Part shown: one piece after another, positions 9,660 to 18,879 of the stretch
How positions within the stretch are numbered: the first letter of the stretch is position 1
Layout: every line of letters begins with the position of its first letter
Assembly: GCA_026393475.1 (NCBI GenBank)
Contig: JAPLAA010000044.1
Coordinates: 1-64,000 of the forward strand
Length of the DNA: 64,000 nucleotides
Source of the DNA: Actinomycetota bacterium
GTDB lineage: Bacteria; Actinomycetota; Acidimicrobiia; Acidimicrobiales; Ilumatobacteraceae
Direction of reading: 5' to 3'
Notes under the pieces: generated by a model
Told to the model about the DNA's origin: nothing
What the model saw: the letters and a program-made list of their open reading frames with translations, nothing else
The model's database searches: none
Translations under genes and position numbers: made by a program

Positions 9660-9857
9660 TGACACGCCGTCGGCATGATCGCCGGTGGCGCTATCTCGCC
9701 AAGGTGAACGTCCGGCGACTCGCGGACGGGATCATCGCGACGTTCCGGCCCGACGGCACCCGCGTCGCACCACCCCTCTGACCCGACCGTGACTCCAACC
9801 GAAGAGCGACGAGGCCCGGCAGGGCCCATACCGCCACGCCCCGACAGCGGGAGGCCG

Positions 9858-11045
9858 TCAGACGAGCCAGGCCTCGCGGGAGATGGGGACGTACAACGAC
9901 TCGCGTTCCATCGAGAACGGCGCCAACTCGGGGCGCACCGGGGCACCGGTCGCCAGGGCCGCGAGCTCGCGACCGAACCACGAGGCGAACTTGAACCCGT
10001 GCGCGGCACCGAGGCCCACGGAGATCTGCGGGATGCCCGGCACGCGGTCGCACACGAAGTCGCGATCGGAGGTGAGCGTGTACAGGCAGGTGGTCGTGCG
10101 GGGCGCGCCGAACCCGCCACCGACGAGGCGCTCCATGAACGCCGCGAGGCGTTGCTCCATCGTCGGGTCGGGGTCGAACGTGCGCGTGTCGGGATCGACC
10201 TCGGCACCGCCGCAGTCCTCGGCGCCCTTCAGCGCATCGGTCACGCCGTAGACGGGGAACCCGTAGAAGCTGGGGTCGTCCATCCAGATCCACACCGGCA
10301 GACGACCGATCGCGAAGCGGTCGAGATCGGCGTGCGGGAAGTAGCTCACCTGCTCGCGGGTCACGGCGAGCGGCACCTCGTGACCGAGCGGTGCGAGCAG
10401 TCGGTTGGTCCACGCGTCGGCCGTCACCACGACATGACCGGCGCGGATGACCTCGACGTCCTCGTCGCCGTCGATCACCACCTCCACCTCGCCGTCCACG
10501 ACGCGGAGTTCTCGCACCGGCGTGTGCGGGCGCAGCTCGGCGCCGTGTTCCACCGCCAGGCGCTGCATGGTCGCGGTGCCACGGCCGGCGGGCACGATGC
10601 CGGTGTCGTCGCACTGGATCGCGTGCACGTCGCCCGTGAGCAGATCGCCACCGGCGAAGGCCGGCCACCGACGGCGCACCTCCTCGCCGTCGATCCAGTC
10701 GAACGGCACACCGGCGGCCGTGAGACTCGACGTGTACGTCGACGCATCGATCGCCGCGTCGGCGGGGAACAGATCGATCCCACCGGTGCGCGTGATGATC
10801 TCGGCGTCGGCGTCACGCTCGACAGCTCGCCACGCGTCGTACGCGCCGGCGGCCAGCTCGACGTAGCCGGGGGTGTGGTAGCTGCGGCGGATGATGCGCG
10901 AGTGGTCGTGCGACGCACCGCGCACGTGTCCGAGCTCGAACTGCTCGAGGCCGAGCACGTCGATCCCCTGCTTCGCCAACCAGTAGGTCGTCGCCGAGCC
11001 CAGCCCGCCGAGCCCGACCACCACCACTGCACGGCTCTCACCCAT
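9858..11045 (-). CDS. Monomeric sarcosine oxidase / N-methyltryptophan oxidase-type FAD enzyme
   Basis: A 395-residue cytosolic amine oxidase of the DAO superfamily that oxidises N-methyl or secondary amino acids with release of hydrogen peroxide. The FAD dinucleotide motif GLGGLG is at 11-16. Cys320 in the CLYTLTSDRDF stretch matches the position and context of the cysteine that binds FAD covalently in monomeric sarcosine oxidase. AAHGFKFAS (about 353) is the conserved C-terminal flavin-contact loop. Start at MGESRAVVVV with a GGGAGG site 5-10 nt upstream. Divergent from the S15-type hydrolase (49 bp between starts), at the edge of a peptide-utilisation block. The exact substrate is not assignable. 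Confidence 0.88.
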   Translation of the reverse strand: MGESRAVVVVGLGGLGSATTYWLAKQGIDVLGLEQFELGHVRGASHDHSRIIRRSYHTPGYVELAAGAYDAWRAVERDADAEIITRTGGIDLFPADAAIDASTYTSSLTAAGVPFDWIDGEEVRRRWPAFAGGDLLTGDVHAIQCDDTGIVPAGRGTATMQRLAVEHGAELRPHTPVRELRVVDGEVEVVIDGDEDVEVIRAGHVVVTADAWTNRLLAPLGHEVPLAVTREQVSYFPHADLDRFAIGRLPVWIWMDDPSFYGFPVYGVTDALKGAEDCGGAEVDPDTRTFDPDPTMEQRLAAFMERLVGGGFGAPRTTTCLYTLTSDRDFVCDRVPGIPQISVGLGAAHGFKFASWFGRELAALATGAPVRPELAPFSMERESLYVPISREAWLV

Positions 11046-11094
11046 CGAGACCTCCCGACGATCGCTCCACGGTGTGACGCTACTCTGAACGGCC

Positions 11095-13113
11095 ATGCAG
11101 GATTCAGAGGATCCGCCCAACACCGACGTCACCGTCCAGCGGCTCATGGTCGAGGCAGCGGACGGCACACCGCTCGCGATCGCCCTCCATCTCCCTGGCA
11201 GTGACGGCCCGTTCGCCACGCTGCTGGAGGCACTGCCCTACCGCATGGACGACATCACCGCGTCGTACGACGACAGCTACCTCCGTTTCGCCCGCGAGGG
11301 CGGGTTCGCGGTCGTGCGCATGGATCTGCGGGGCACCGGCAGCTCGGGCGGCACCCTCGTGGACGAGTACACCGACCTCGAACGCGACGACCTCCGCACG
11401 GTGATCGAATGGATCGCAGCGCAGCCGTGGTCGACCGGGCGGGTCGGCATGTTCGGCACCTCGTACTCCGGGTTCAACTCGCTGCACATGGCGGCCGACG
11501 GGGTGCCGCAGCTGGGCGCGATCGCGGCGATGTACGCGACCGACGATCGCTACACCGACGACGTCCACTACTGCGGCGGTGTCCTCCGGGCACTCGACCT
11601 CATCGACTACCCGCTCTACATGGTGCCGATGAACGCGTTGCCGCCAGTGCCGTCGCGCTGGGGTGAGGACTGGGAGGCCGAGTGGCACCGTCGTGTCGAC
11701 GTGTCGCCGCCGTGGCTCCTCGAGTGGCTCCGCCATCCGCTCGACGACGAGACCTGGCGCCGCGGGTCGGTTCGCCTCGGCCCGGATGGTGAGGGGTACG
11801 GACGCATCGACTGCCCGACGATGCTGATCGCCGGGTGGGCCGACGGCTATCGCAACAACACGTTCCGCACGGTCGAACGCCTCGACGTGCCGTGGCGGCT
11901 GCTCGCGGGACCGTGGGTCCACAAGGATCCGTCGACCGCCCGGCCCGGACCGAACGTCGACAGCGACCGCGAGATCATGGCGTTCTTCCACGAGCACCTC
12001 CGCGACGGCGAGCCGTCGAGCGCGCATCGCGCCCAGGTGTTCGTCCGTCGTCCCAGTCGGCCCGAACCCGACCTGGCCCACCACGAGGGGACCTGGCACG
12101 AGTTCGACACCTGGCCCGCACCCGGCTGCCGCACGCGCACGGTGCAGCGGCGGGTGACGTCGGTCGACGGTGCCGAGCCCGTCGTCGACGAACTCGACGT
12201 GCGCGGCGACACGGGCATGTGGGCGTGGAACTCGTGCGCTGGTGGGCTGCCGTGGGGCCAGCCGCTCGACCAGCGTGCGGACAACGCCGCATCGATCACC
12301 TACGACTGGACGCACTCGTCGGAGACGATGCTGCTCGGCAACGCGTCCGTGTCGCTGCGGGTGCGGTCGTCGGCCACGGTGGGACACGTCTCGGTGAAGC
12401 TGTGCGACGTGGCGCCCGACGGCACGTCGACGCTCATCACCCGCAGCATGCTCGACCTCACCCAGCTCGGCTGCTGGCCGTCGGACTCCTTCGGTGCGCC
12501 GGGCCGTGAGCCGTCGCCGCTGGTGCCGGGCGAATGGCTCGACGTCCGCATCGCGTTCGAGGCGACCACGTGGACGTTCGTCCCCGGGCACCGGTTGCGG
12601 TTGGCGATCGCCGGCACCGACTGGCCGAACTGCTGGCCGCCTGCGCAGCCGTTCTCGCTCGGCGTCGACCGCGGATCGGTGGCGCTCGAACTGCCGGTGG
12701 CCGACGAGCTGCCGGCCCTCACCCACGAGTTCGGCCCCGGCCCCGGCCCGAGCGACGGCGACGCCGAGGGGGTCGAGTGGCGCTACGAGCACGACGTGCT
12801 CGCCCGGGAGAGCCGGGTGCACAGCCGCTACGGCGGCCGCTACGAGGGTCACGACGGCATCGTGATCGACGATGTCTACGAGGGGTCGCTCGGCATCAGC
12901 ACCACCGACCTGTCACGAGGGTGGGCGCGGGGACGTTCCCGCTTTGATCTGACGCTCCCGCTCGCCGACGGCTCGACCACGGTGTGCAGCACCGAGTCGA
13001 CGCTGTCGATCCGCAGCGACGCCGAGGCGTTCCACGTCGAGCTCACCTTGACGGCCGCACGTGACGGCGAGCAGTTCGCCGAACGCACCTGGACCGACGT
13101 CCTGCCGCGCTGA
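11095..13113 (+). CDS. CocE/NonD family hydrolase (X-Pro dipeptidyl-peptidase S15 type)
   Basis: A 672-residue serine hydrolase. The N-terminal alpha/beta domain contains RGTGSSGG (79-86) and the nucleophile motif GTSYSG (121-126, Ser123). A cap region follows (about 160-230), then the C-terminal jelly-roll typical of X-Pro dipeptidyl peptidase and cocaine esterase, with RLAIAGTDWPNCWP near 501. Such enzymes cleave amide or ester bonds; the neighbouring peptide ABC transporter and peptidases make a peptide role more likely than ester hydrolysis, but this is inference. No signal peptide, so cytosolic. The end is convergent with the ABC ATPase gene with 6 nt between stops. Confidence 0.88.
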   Translation: MQDSEDPPNTDVTVQRLMVEAADGTPLAIALHLPGSDGPFATLLEALPYRMDDITASYDDSYLRFAREGGFAVVRMDLRGTGSSGGTLVDEYTDLERDDLRTVIEWIAAQPWSTGRVGMFGTSYSGFNSLHMAADGVPQLGAIAAMYATDDRYTDDVHYCGGVLRALDLIDYPLYMVPMNALPPVPSRWGEDWEAEWHRRVDVSPPWLLEWLRHPLDDETWRRGSVRLGPDGEGYGRIDCPTMLIAGWADGYRNNTFRTVERLDVPWRLLAGPWVHKDPSTARPGPNVDSDREIMAFFHEHLRDGEPSSAHRAQVFVRRPSRPEPDLAHHEGTWHEFDTWPAPGCRTRTVQRRVTSVDGAEPVVDELDVRGDTGMWAWNSCAGGLPWGQPLDQRADNAASITYDWTHSSETMLLGNASVSLRVRSSATVGHVSVKLCDVAPDGTSTLITRSMLDLTQLGCWPSDSFGAPGREPSPLVPGEWLDVRIAFEATTWTFVPGHRLRLAIAGTDWPNCWPPAQPFSLGVDRGSVALELPVADELPALTHEFGPGPGPSDGDAEGVEWRYEHDVLARESRVHSRYGGRYEGHDGIVIDDVYEGSLGISTTDLSRGWARGRSRFDLTLPLADGSTTVCSTESTLSIRSDAEAFHVELTLTAARDGEQFAERTWTDVLPR

Positions 13114-13119
13114 CGCCGG

Positions 13120-14118
13120 TCAGAGGTGGCAGGCGGCCGTATGGCCGGCGCTTCGCTGGGTGAGCACGGGGTCCTCGCCACGACAGCGGGCCTCGATGCC
13201 GAGGCGGGCGGCCTCGCCCGAGGCGACCACCGGGCAGCGGGGATGGAAGCGGCAGCCGGCCGGCATGCGACTCGGATCGGGCGTCTCGCCCTGCAGGATC
13301 TGCTGCTCCAAGCCCCGCGTCTCGGGCACCACGCTGAGCAGCGCCCGGGTGTACGGGTGCTGCGGGTCGGCGAGCACCTCCTCGGTGGGACCGAGTTCGA
13401 CGATCCGACCGAGGTACATGACCGCGACGCGATCGGCGATGTTCCAGGCGAGCCCGAGATCGTGGGTGACCGCGATGATGCTCACCCCGTGGGTGTCGAC
13501 GTAGGACCGCATCAGCGCCAGGATCTCGCCGCGGATGGACGCGTCGAGGCTGGCGACCGGCTCGTCGGCGAGCAGCACCACCGGGTCGAGCGCCATCGCC
13601 GCCGCGATCAGCACGCGCTGGCGTTGGCCGCCGGAGAGCTCGTGAGGGAATCGGCGCAGGTATCGCTCCGGCGGACGCAGCCCCGCGCTGGCGAGGGCCG
13701 CGGTGACCAGTTCGGTCTCGTCGCCGTCGACTCGATGGATCCGCAGTCCTTCGGCCACCGCTTCGAAGATCGTGTGGCGAGGATTGAGCGCGCCGGTCGG
13801 ATCCTGGAAGATCATCTGCGCCCGCCGACGCAGGGCGCGCAGCTCGCGGGCGTTCCGGGTGACCTCGAGCCCGTCGACCGCGATCGACCCCTCGGCCAGC
13901 GGCTCGAGACCGATCATCGACCGGATGAGCGTCGTCTTCCCGCAGCCCGATTCGCCGACGAGCGCGAGCACCTCGCCGCGCGCCACCTCGAGATCGACCC
14001 CGTCGACGGCACGCACCGCGCCCGTGCCGGCACCTCGACCGGCACCGAAGCGCACGTGCGCCCCGCGTACCGACACGAGCGTGTCGGTGGTCGGAGGGCC
14101 CTGGGCGTCGGGGCTCAT
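13120..14118 (-). CDS. Oligopeptide/dipeptide ABC transporter ATP-binding protein (OppF/DppF type)
   Basis: Cytosolic ATPase of 332 residues. Walker A GESGCGKTT (55-63), Q-loop FQDPTGALNP, signature LSGGQRQR (161-168), Walker B VVLLADEP (180-187), H-loop in VTHDLG. The C-terminal oligopeptide-transporter extension is present, with FHPRCP at about 291-296 and further cysteines. The ATG start overlaps the TGA stop of the preceding ATPase gene by four bases (ATGA), so the two ATPases are translationally coupled and would form the heterodimer. Last gene of a five-gene transport operon. Confidence 0.95.
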   Translation of the reverse strand: MSPDAQGPPTTDTLVSVRGAHVRFGAGRGAGTGAVRAVDGVDLEVARGEVLALVGESGCGKTTLIRSMIGLEPLAEGSIAVDGLEVTRNARELRALRRRAQMIFQDPTGALNPRHTIFEAVAEGLRIHRVDGDETELVTAALASAGLRPPERYLRRFPHELSGGQRQRVLIAAAMALDPVVLLADEPVASLDASIRGEILALMRSYVDTHGVSIIAVTHDLGLAWNIADRVAVMYLGRIVELGPTEEVLADPQHPYTRALLSVVPETRGLEQQILQGETPDPSRMPAGCRFHPRCPVVASGEAARLGIEARCRGEDPVLTQRSAGHTAACHL

Positions 14119-15086
14119 CGTGGCTCCACGTGCACGCACGCAGCCGACGCCTCCGAGGAGGCCGACCCGACCGGCCGCAGCTGCACGTCGGTGGTGCGGC
14201 AGGCATCGACCGCCACGGTGCAGCGAGGGTGGAACGGGCAACCGGTGGGCAGCGCTGACGGATCGGGCGGGTCGCCGGCGAGGCCGCTCGGCCGCAGCCG
14301 CGACGACGGATCGCCGATCGTGGGGAACGCACCGGCGAGCGCCCGGCTGTAGGGGTGCTGCGGGTCGCGGAACACGTCGACCCCGAGCCCGGTCTCGACG
14401 ATGCGGCCGGCGTACATGACGGCCAGACGGCGACAGGCGTGGGTGAGCACCGACAGGTCGTGGGTGATGAACAGCATCGCCAACCCGTGGTCGCGCTGCA
14501 GCGACGCGAGCAGGTCGAGCACCTGTGCCTGCACCATCACGTCGAGCGCCGTGGTGGGTTCGTCGGCGATCAGCAGCTTCGGTTCGCATGCGAGCGCCAG
14601 GGCGATCAGCACCCGCTGCCGCTGGCCACCCGACAACTGGTGCGGATAGCGGCTCGCCCGCGACGCCGGGATGCCGACTTGTTCGAGCAGTTCGCCCACG
14701 CGGGTGGCCGCGGCTCGTCCGTCGACGCTGCCGTGGACGCGGATCGCCTCGGCGATCTGGGCACCGACCCGATGGACCGGGTTGAGCGAGTGGAGCGCCC
14801 CTTGGAACACGATCGCCGCGCTCGTCCACCGGACCGCCCGGAGGCGGCCGGGGTTCATCTGGTACACGTCCTCACCGTCGAGCAGCACCTGCCCATCCAC
14901 TCGCGTGCCCGCTGGCAGCAGCCGCAGCACGGCACCGGCGATGGTGCTCTTGCCGCACCCCGACTCCCCGGCCAGGCCGACGGTGTCACCGGCCTCGATC
15001 GTCAGGTTCACGCCGCGCACGGCCGGCACATCGCCGCCCTCGGTGCGGTACGTCACCGACAGGTCGCGCAGTTCGAGGATGCTCAT
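14115..15086 (-). CDS. Oligopeptide/dipeptide ABC transporter ATP-binding protein (OppD/DppD type)
   Basis: Partner ATPase of 323 residues. Walker A GESGCGKST (40-48), an atypical Q-loop region FQGALHSLNP where the family usually has FQDP or FQEP, signature LSGGQRQR, Walker B LLIADEPTTALD, H-loop ITHDLSVL. The C-terminal FHPRC motif (about 281) marks the oligopeptide subfamily. Four-base ATGA overlaps join it to the permease before and the ATPase after. Order of subunits in the operon is binding protein, permease B, permease C, ATPase D, ATPase F. Confidence 0.95.
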   Translation of the reverse strand: MSILELRDLSVTYRTEGGDVPAVRGVNLTIEAGDTVGLAGESGCGKSTIAGAVLRLLPAGTRVDGQVLLDGEDVYQMNPGRLRAVRWTSAAIVFQGALHSLNPVHRVGAQIAEAIRVHGSVDGRAAATRVGELLEQVGIPASRASRYPHQLSGGQRQRVLIALALACEPKLLIADEPTTALDVMVQAQVLDLLASLQRDHGLAMLFITHDLSVLTHACRRLAVMYAGRIVETGLGVDVFRDPQHPYSRALAGAFPTIGDPSSRLRPSGLAGDPPDPSALPTGCPFHPRCTVAVDACRTTDVQLRPVGSASSEASAACVHVEPR

Positions 15087-15946
15087 CGCTCACGCAACCG
15101 GGGATCGAGGATCTCCTCCAAGGCCCGCCCGAACAACGTGAACGCGAGGACGACGGCGACGATGCCGAGACCGGCCGGCAGGTAGTACCACCACGCGCCG
15201 CGTGAGATGGCGCCGGCCTGGAACGCCTCCTCGAGGGTCTTGCCCCACGACGCCTGCGTGGGGTCGCCGAGGCCCAGGAACGCGAGCGTGGTCTCGGTGA
15301 GGATCGAGATCGGCACGGCCAGCGTGGCGCTGGCAAGGATGAGCGGCGCCACGTTGGGCAGCACGTGCCGGCGGACGACGTGCAGCTGCGACGCGCCGAG
15401 CGCCCGGGCGCGGTCGACGTACAGCCGCTCCTTCACCGTGAGCACCTGCGCGCGGACGAGACGGGCGGTGGACGGCCACGACGTGATCGAGATGACGAAG
15501 ATGATGTTCCAGATGCCTCGACCCAACACCGCTGCGAGCACGATCGCGAGCGGCAGGAACGGGATGACCAGGAACCAGTCGGTGAGGCGCATGAGCGCAG
15601 CGTCGACCCACTTCCCCGCGAACCCGGCGACCACCCCGACGATCGAGCCGATCGCGATCGTGAAGATCGTCGCCATCAGGCCGACGAACAGGCTGACCCG
15701 TGAGCCGTACACGAACTGGGCCGCGACACTGCGGCCGAGGTGGTCGGTGCCGAGCAGGAAGTCGCCGCTCGGGGATGCCCAGGTGGGGTTGTCGAGCGAC
15801 GCCACCGCGCTGAGCGCGTCGTCGTCGACGAGCACCGGCGCGAGGATCGCCATCAGCGCGAAGAGGATCAACACGGCGAGGCCGAACATCGCGAGGCGGT
15901 CGCGGCGGAAACGCCGGAGGAAGTCGGCGCGCGACACGGCGGTCAT
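15083..15946 (-). CDS. Peptide ABC transporter permease (DppC/OppC type)
   Basis: Membrane subunit of 287 residues. A short N-terminal cytosolic piece (SRADFLRRFRRDRLAMFG) precedes the first membrane helix, as is normal for DppC. GTDHLGRS at 66-73 is the conserved extracytoplasmic motif of this subfamily, and the ATPase-contact EAA loop is RALGASQLHVVRRHVLPN (about 181-198). About six membrane segments. It overlaps its neighbours by ATGA at both ends. Confidence 0.95.
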   Translation of the reverse strand: MTAVSRADFLRRFRRDRLAMFGLAVLILFALMAILAPVLVDDDALSAVASLDNPTWASPSGDFLLGTDHLGRSVAAQFVYGSRVSLFVGLMATIFTIAIGSIVGVVAGFAGKWVDAALMRLTDWFLVIPFLPLAIVLAAVLGRGIWNIIFVISITSWPSTARLVRAQVLTVKERLYVDRARALGASQLHVVRRHVLPNVAPLILASATLAVPISILTETTLAFLGLGDPTQASWGKTLEEAFQAGAISRGAWWYYLPAGLGIVAVVLAFTLFGRALEEILDPRLRER

Positions 15947-16911
15947 CGTCCACCCACTCGAGGATCGAGGTAGCCGTAGAGCAGATCGACCGCGAGGTTG
16001 GCCAGGATGACCGCGGCGGAGAACAGCAGGAACAACCCCTGCAGCATCGGGAAGTCGGGGCCGCGGATGGCCTCGAGCGTGGCCTGCCCGAGACCGGGCC
16101 ACGAGAAGATCGACTCCACCGCGATCGAGCCCGAGAGCACGAACCCGAAGTTCAACGCCGACAGGCTCACCACGGGCAGGACGGCGTTCGGCACCGCGTG
16201 CCGGCGGCGCACCTCCACGTCGCGCAGGCCCTTCGCCCGTGCCAGCTGCAGGTAGTCCTCCCGGACGGTGTCGAGCATCGACGAGCGCATCACGATCGCG
16301 TACTCACCCACGTACGCGATCGCGAGCACCAGGCACGGCAGTGCCATGTGGTGCAGCTGATCGAGCAGCAACGGCAGTCCGGTCGCCGTCGTGCCGGCGT
16401 CCTGCAGACCGCCGGTCGGGAAGATGCCGAGCTGCACGGAGAACAGACCGAGCGCCAACATCGCCAACCAGAAGTCGGGCACCGAATAGGTGAACATCGA
16501 GAACGTCGTCGACCCGACGTCGAACGCACTGCGACGCCGCCAGCCCGCACGGATGCCGATGGCGACGCCGATCACCATCGACAGCGTCGTCGCGGTGCCG
16601 ACCAGTGCGATCGTCGGCCAGAGCGCCTCGCCGATCTCGGTGGTCACCGGTCGGCGGCTCTGCAGCGAGATGCCGAGGTTGCCCTGCAGCAACTCCCGGA
16701 TGTACGCCCAGAACTGCTGGAGCTTCGAGCCGTCGAGGTTGAACTGCTGGCGCAGCCGATCCTTCTGCTCCGCGCTCAGGTTGCGGCCGCGGAACATGCT
16801 CTCGACCGGGTCGTCGTTGACGACCCGGAAGAGGAAGAAGTTCACGACCACGACGAAGACCAGGGTGCTCAGTGCACCCAGGACCTTGCCGATGACGAAG
16901 CGCAGGCGCAT
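15943..16911 (-). CDS. Peptide ABC transporter permease (DppB/OppB type)
   Basis: Membrane subunit of 322 residues. The first helix is at 9-28, followed by the extracytoplasmic loop with LDGSKLQQFWAYIRELLQGN that is standard for DppB, then five more helices. The EAA loop is RAKGLRDVEVRRRHAVPNAV near 238-257, and FSWPGLGQ (about 282) is a family landmark. Starts 6 nt after the binding-protein gene and overlaps the next permease by four bases. Confidence 0.95.
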   Translation of the reverse strand: MRLRFVIGKVLGALSTLVFVVVVNFFLFRVVNDDPVESMFRGRNLSAEQKDRLRQQFNLDGSKLQQFWAYIRELLQGNLGISLQSRRPVTTEIGEALWPTIALVGTATTLSMVIGVAIGIRAGWRRRSAFDVGSTTFSMFTYSVPDFWLAMLALGLFSVQLGIFPTGGLQDAGTTATGLPLLLDQLHHMALPCLVLAIAYVGEYAIVMRSSMLDTVREDYLQLARAKGLRDVEVRRRHAVPNAVLPVVSLSALNFGFVLSGSIAVESIFSWPGLGQATLEAIRGPDFPMLQGLFLLFSAAVILANLAVDLLYGYLDPRVGGR

Positions 16912-16917
16912 CGTCGG

Positions 16918-18723
16918 TCAGTCGCGCTCGTCCTGGTTCTTCTTCGACCTGAGCAGCAACGAGGCGCCGACGCCGAGGATCACGACACCACCACCGATCA
17001 GGGCGATCAGCACACCCGCACCCATGCCACCGTCGTCTCCACCGGCACCGCCCTCGATCGGCTGGAGCAGGAAGTAGGTCGGCGAGGAGTTGCTGAAGAT
17101 CACCGGCCCGATCTCGGCGGGCTGCCGTGTCCAGCCGGTGAACCGATCGGTGCGGTACGCCTGGAGGTCGGCGTCCTCGAACAGCACCACATAGGTCGAC
17201 TCGTCGTAGAACAGCCGCAACATCTGGTGCACGAGGTCGACGCGCGTGGCCCGATCGAGCTCCGAGTTCTGCTGCGCGTAGAGCTCGTCGTACTCGGGAC
17301 TGCACCAGTTGGCGTCGTTGTAGCCGATGGCTTCGATGTCGGTGGTGAGCTGGGCGCACGTGAAGTACGACAGCATCGAATCGGGATCGGTGAACGGGGT
17401 CCAGCCCCACACGAACAGGTCGTACTCGCCGGACGCGATCACCTCGGTGAGCTGCGTGTCGTCGAACACGTCGACCGTCGTCGCGATGCCGACCTCCTCC
17501 AGGAACCCGGTGATCAGCTCGCGGATCGGTGCGGCGATGTCGCTCTCCGACCGCTCGGCGTATCGGAACGTGAGGTCCTGACTGCCGTCGGGCATCTCGC
17601 GGATGCCGTTGCCGTCGGTGTCGAGGTAGCCGGCAGCATCGAGCGCCGCGTTCGCGGCGGCCGGGTCGTAGGTGTACTGCTCGTCGACGGGGATCTCCGG
17701 CTGCCAGACCGGGTCGGGCGACACCGACAAGGTCACGCCCGGCGTGCCGAGGCCGAGGATCACCCGGTCGAACAACGCCTGCTTGTCGATCGCTCGGTGG
17801 ATCGCATGACGCACTTCGATGTCCTGCAGCGCCGGGTGGCCGTCGCCCAACCCGCCGGCCATGCCGTTCATGGCGAGTTCGGTGAACCCGCCCTGCTGAC
17901 CGAAGACGGCTTCGATGCCCTCGGTGTCGCCGAGCGACTCGAAGCTCGACGACGGCACCGAATGCGCGGCGTCGATCTCACCCTTTTGCAGTGCTGCGAC
18001 CATGGCGTCGCCGTTGGTGAACACGCGGAACACGACCTGGTCGATCGCCGGGACGCCCTTGTAGTAGTTCGGGTTGGCGACCATGGTCCACGACTGGCCC
18101 GACTTCCACTCCTCGAGCGTGAACGGTCCGGAGCCGACCCCGTCGAGCGCGTCATAGGTGGTGATGTCGCCCTCGGCGACCGGCCCCCAGATGTGCTCGG
18201 GCAGGATGTACACATCCATCAGCGGCAGCTTGGGGTCCGGCACCGCGCTGGTGATCTTCACCGTGCGATCGTCGATCACGGTGGCGTCGAGGTTGGCGGT
18301 CGAGGAGAAGTGGTTGATCCACTCCTGATCGCGGGATGTGTTGATCGTGAACGCGACGTCGTCGGCCGTGAGCGGCTCACCGTCGCTCCACTTCAGGTCC
18401 TCGCGCAAGGTGTAGGTGTACGACAGACCGCCGTCACCCACCTCCCAGCTCTCGGCCAGGCCCGGCACCGTGGCGAAGTCGGCGGCGGCCTTGTCGGTCA
18501 ACGCCGCGTACTGCAGGTTCCACACCTCGTACGACGACACGAGGAACCCCGCCGTCACGTTCGGTGTGTCGAGGTCCTGGATCAGGCCGACCGTCAGGGT
18601 GACCTGCTCGTCCGATGCCGACGCCGATGCGAGCCCGGCTCCGGCGACCGCGGCGAGCGAGAGCCCGCCGATCCCGGCCACGACCAACCCGGCCACGACT
18701 GTGGCAAGTCCACGCTGTGCCAT
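16918..18723 (-). CDS. Extracellular peptide-binding protein with C-terminal membrane anchor (SBP family 5)
   Basis: Solute-binding protein of 601 residues that would capture peptides or related solutes outside the membrane. Family 5 features: LAESWEVGDGG followed by YTLREDLKWSDGEPLTADDV (about 106-126), WKSGQSW and NPNYYKG (about 219-231), and RHAIHRAIDKQALF. The N-terminus is a signal peptide ending about SASAS but has no lipobox cysteine. Instead a second hydrophobic helix lies at about 567-590 followed by RSKKNQDERD, so the protein is probably held by its C-terminus. This architecture is uncommon for bacterial SBPs, which are usually lipoproteins. First gene of the transport operon, 6 nt before permease B. 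Confidence 0.92.
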   Translation of the reverse strand: MAQRGLATVVAGLVVAGIGGLSLAAVAGAGLASASASDEQVTLTVGLIQDLDTPNVTAGFLVSSYEVWNLQYAALTDKAAADFATVPGLAESWEVGDGGLSYTYTLREDLKWSDGEPLTADDVAFTINTSRDQEWINHFSSTANLDATVIDDRTVKITSAVPDPKLPLMDVYILPEHIWGPVAEGDITTYDALDGVGSGPFTLEEWKSGQSWTMVANPNYYKGVPAIDQVVFRVFTNGDAMVAALQKGEIDAAHSVPSSSFESLGDTEGIEAVFGQQGGFTELAMNGMAGGLGDGHPALQDIEVRHAIHRAIDKQALFDRVILGLGTPGVTLSVSPDPVWQPEIPVDEQYTYDPAAANAALDAAGYLDTDGNGIREMPDGSQDLTFRYAERSESDIAAPIRELITGFLEEVGIATTVDVFDDTQLTEVIASGEYDLFVWGWTPFTDPDSMLSYFTCAQLTTDIEAIGYNDANWCSPEYDELYAQQNSELDRATRVDLVHQMLRLFYDESTYVVLFEDADLQAYRTDRFTGWTRQPAEIGPVIFSNSSPTYFLLQPIEGGAGGDDGGMGAGVLIALIGGGVVILGVGASLLLRSKKNQDERD

Positions 18724-18740
18724 CCCGACTCCCCCGGTCT

Positions 18741-18798
18741 CGTCCTGCGACGTCCATCACTGCCTGAACCACGTTCTGCAACCACGTCCTGCGACGTC
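18741..18798. repeat. 14-bp direct repeats upstream of the peptide ABC operon
   Basis: CGTCCTGCGACGTC occurs at 18741-18754 and again at 18785-18798, start-to-start 44 bp (about four helical turns). A related ACCACGTYCTGC element lies between and overlapping them. The pair is in the 156-nt gap between the S9 peptidase gene and the binding-protein start, so it may be an operator pair for the transport operon. Confidence 0.45.
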
Positions 18799-18879
18799 GA
18801 TCGAGCCATTGTTGCCGCCGTGCCACCACCCCGCAAGGGAGGATTGATCACCGATTCAGGAAACCGGTCGACACGGACG

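Noticed and set aside
9660-9857. Possible gene fragment ending VRRLADGIIATFRPDGTRVAPPL on the plus strand
   Set aside because: No family match recognised, no ribosome site, and too short to separate from chance in this base composition.
6851-10207. A 1118-codon minus-strand open frame across the esterase, dioxygenase and SDR genes
   Set aside because: Composition is typical of antisense noise and the plus-strand genes have complete catalytic motifs.
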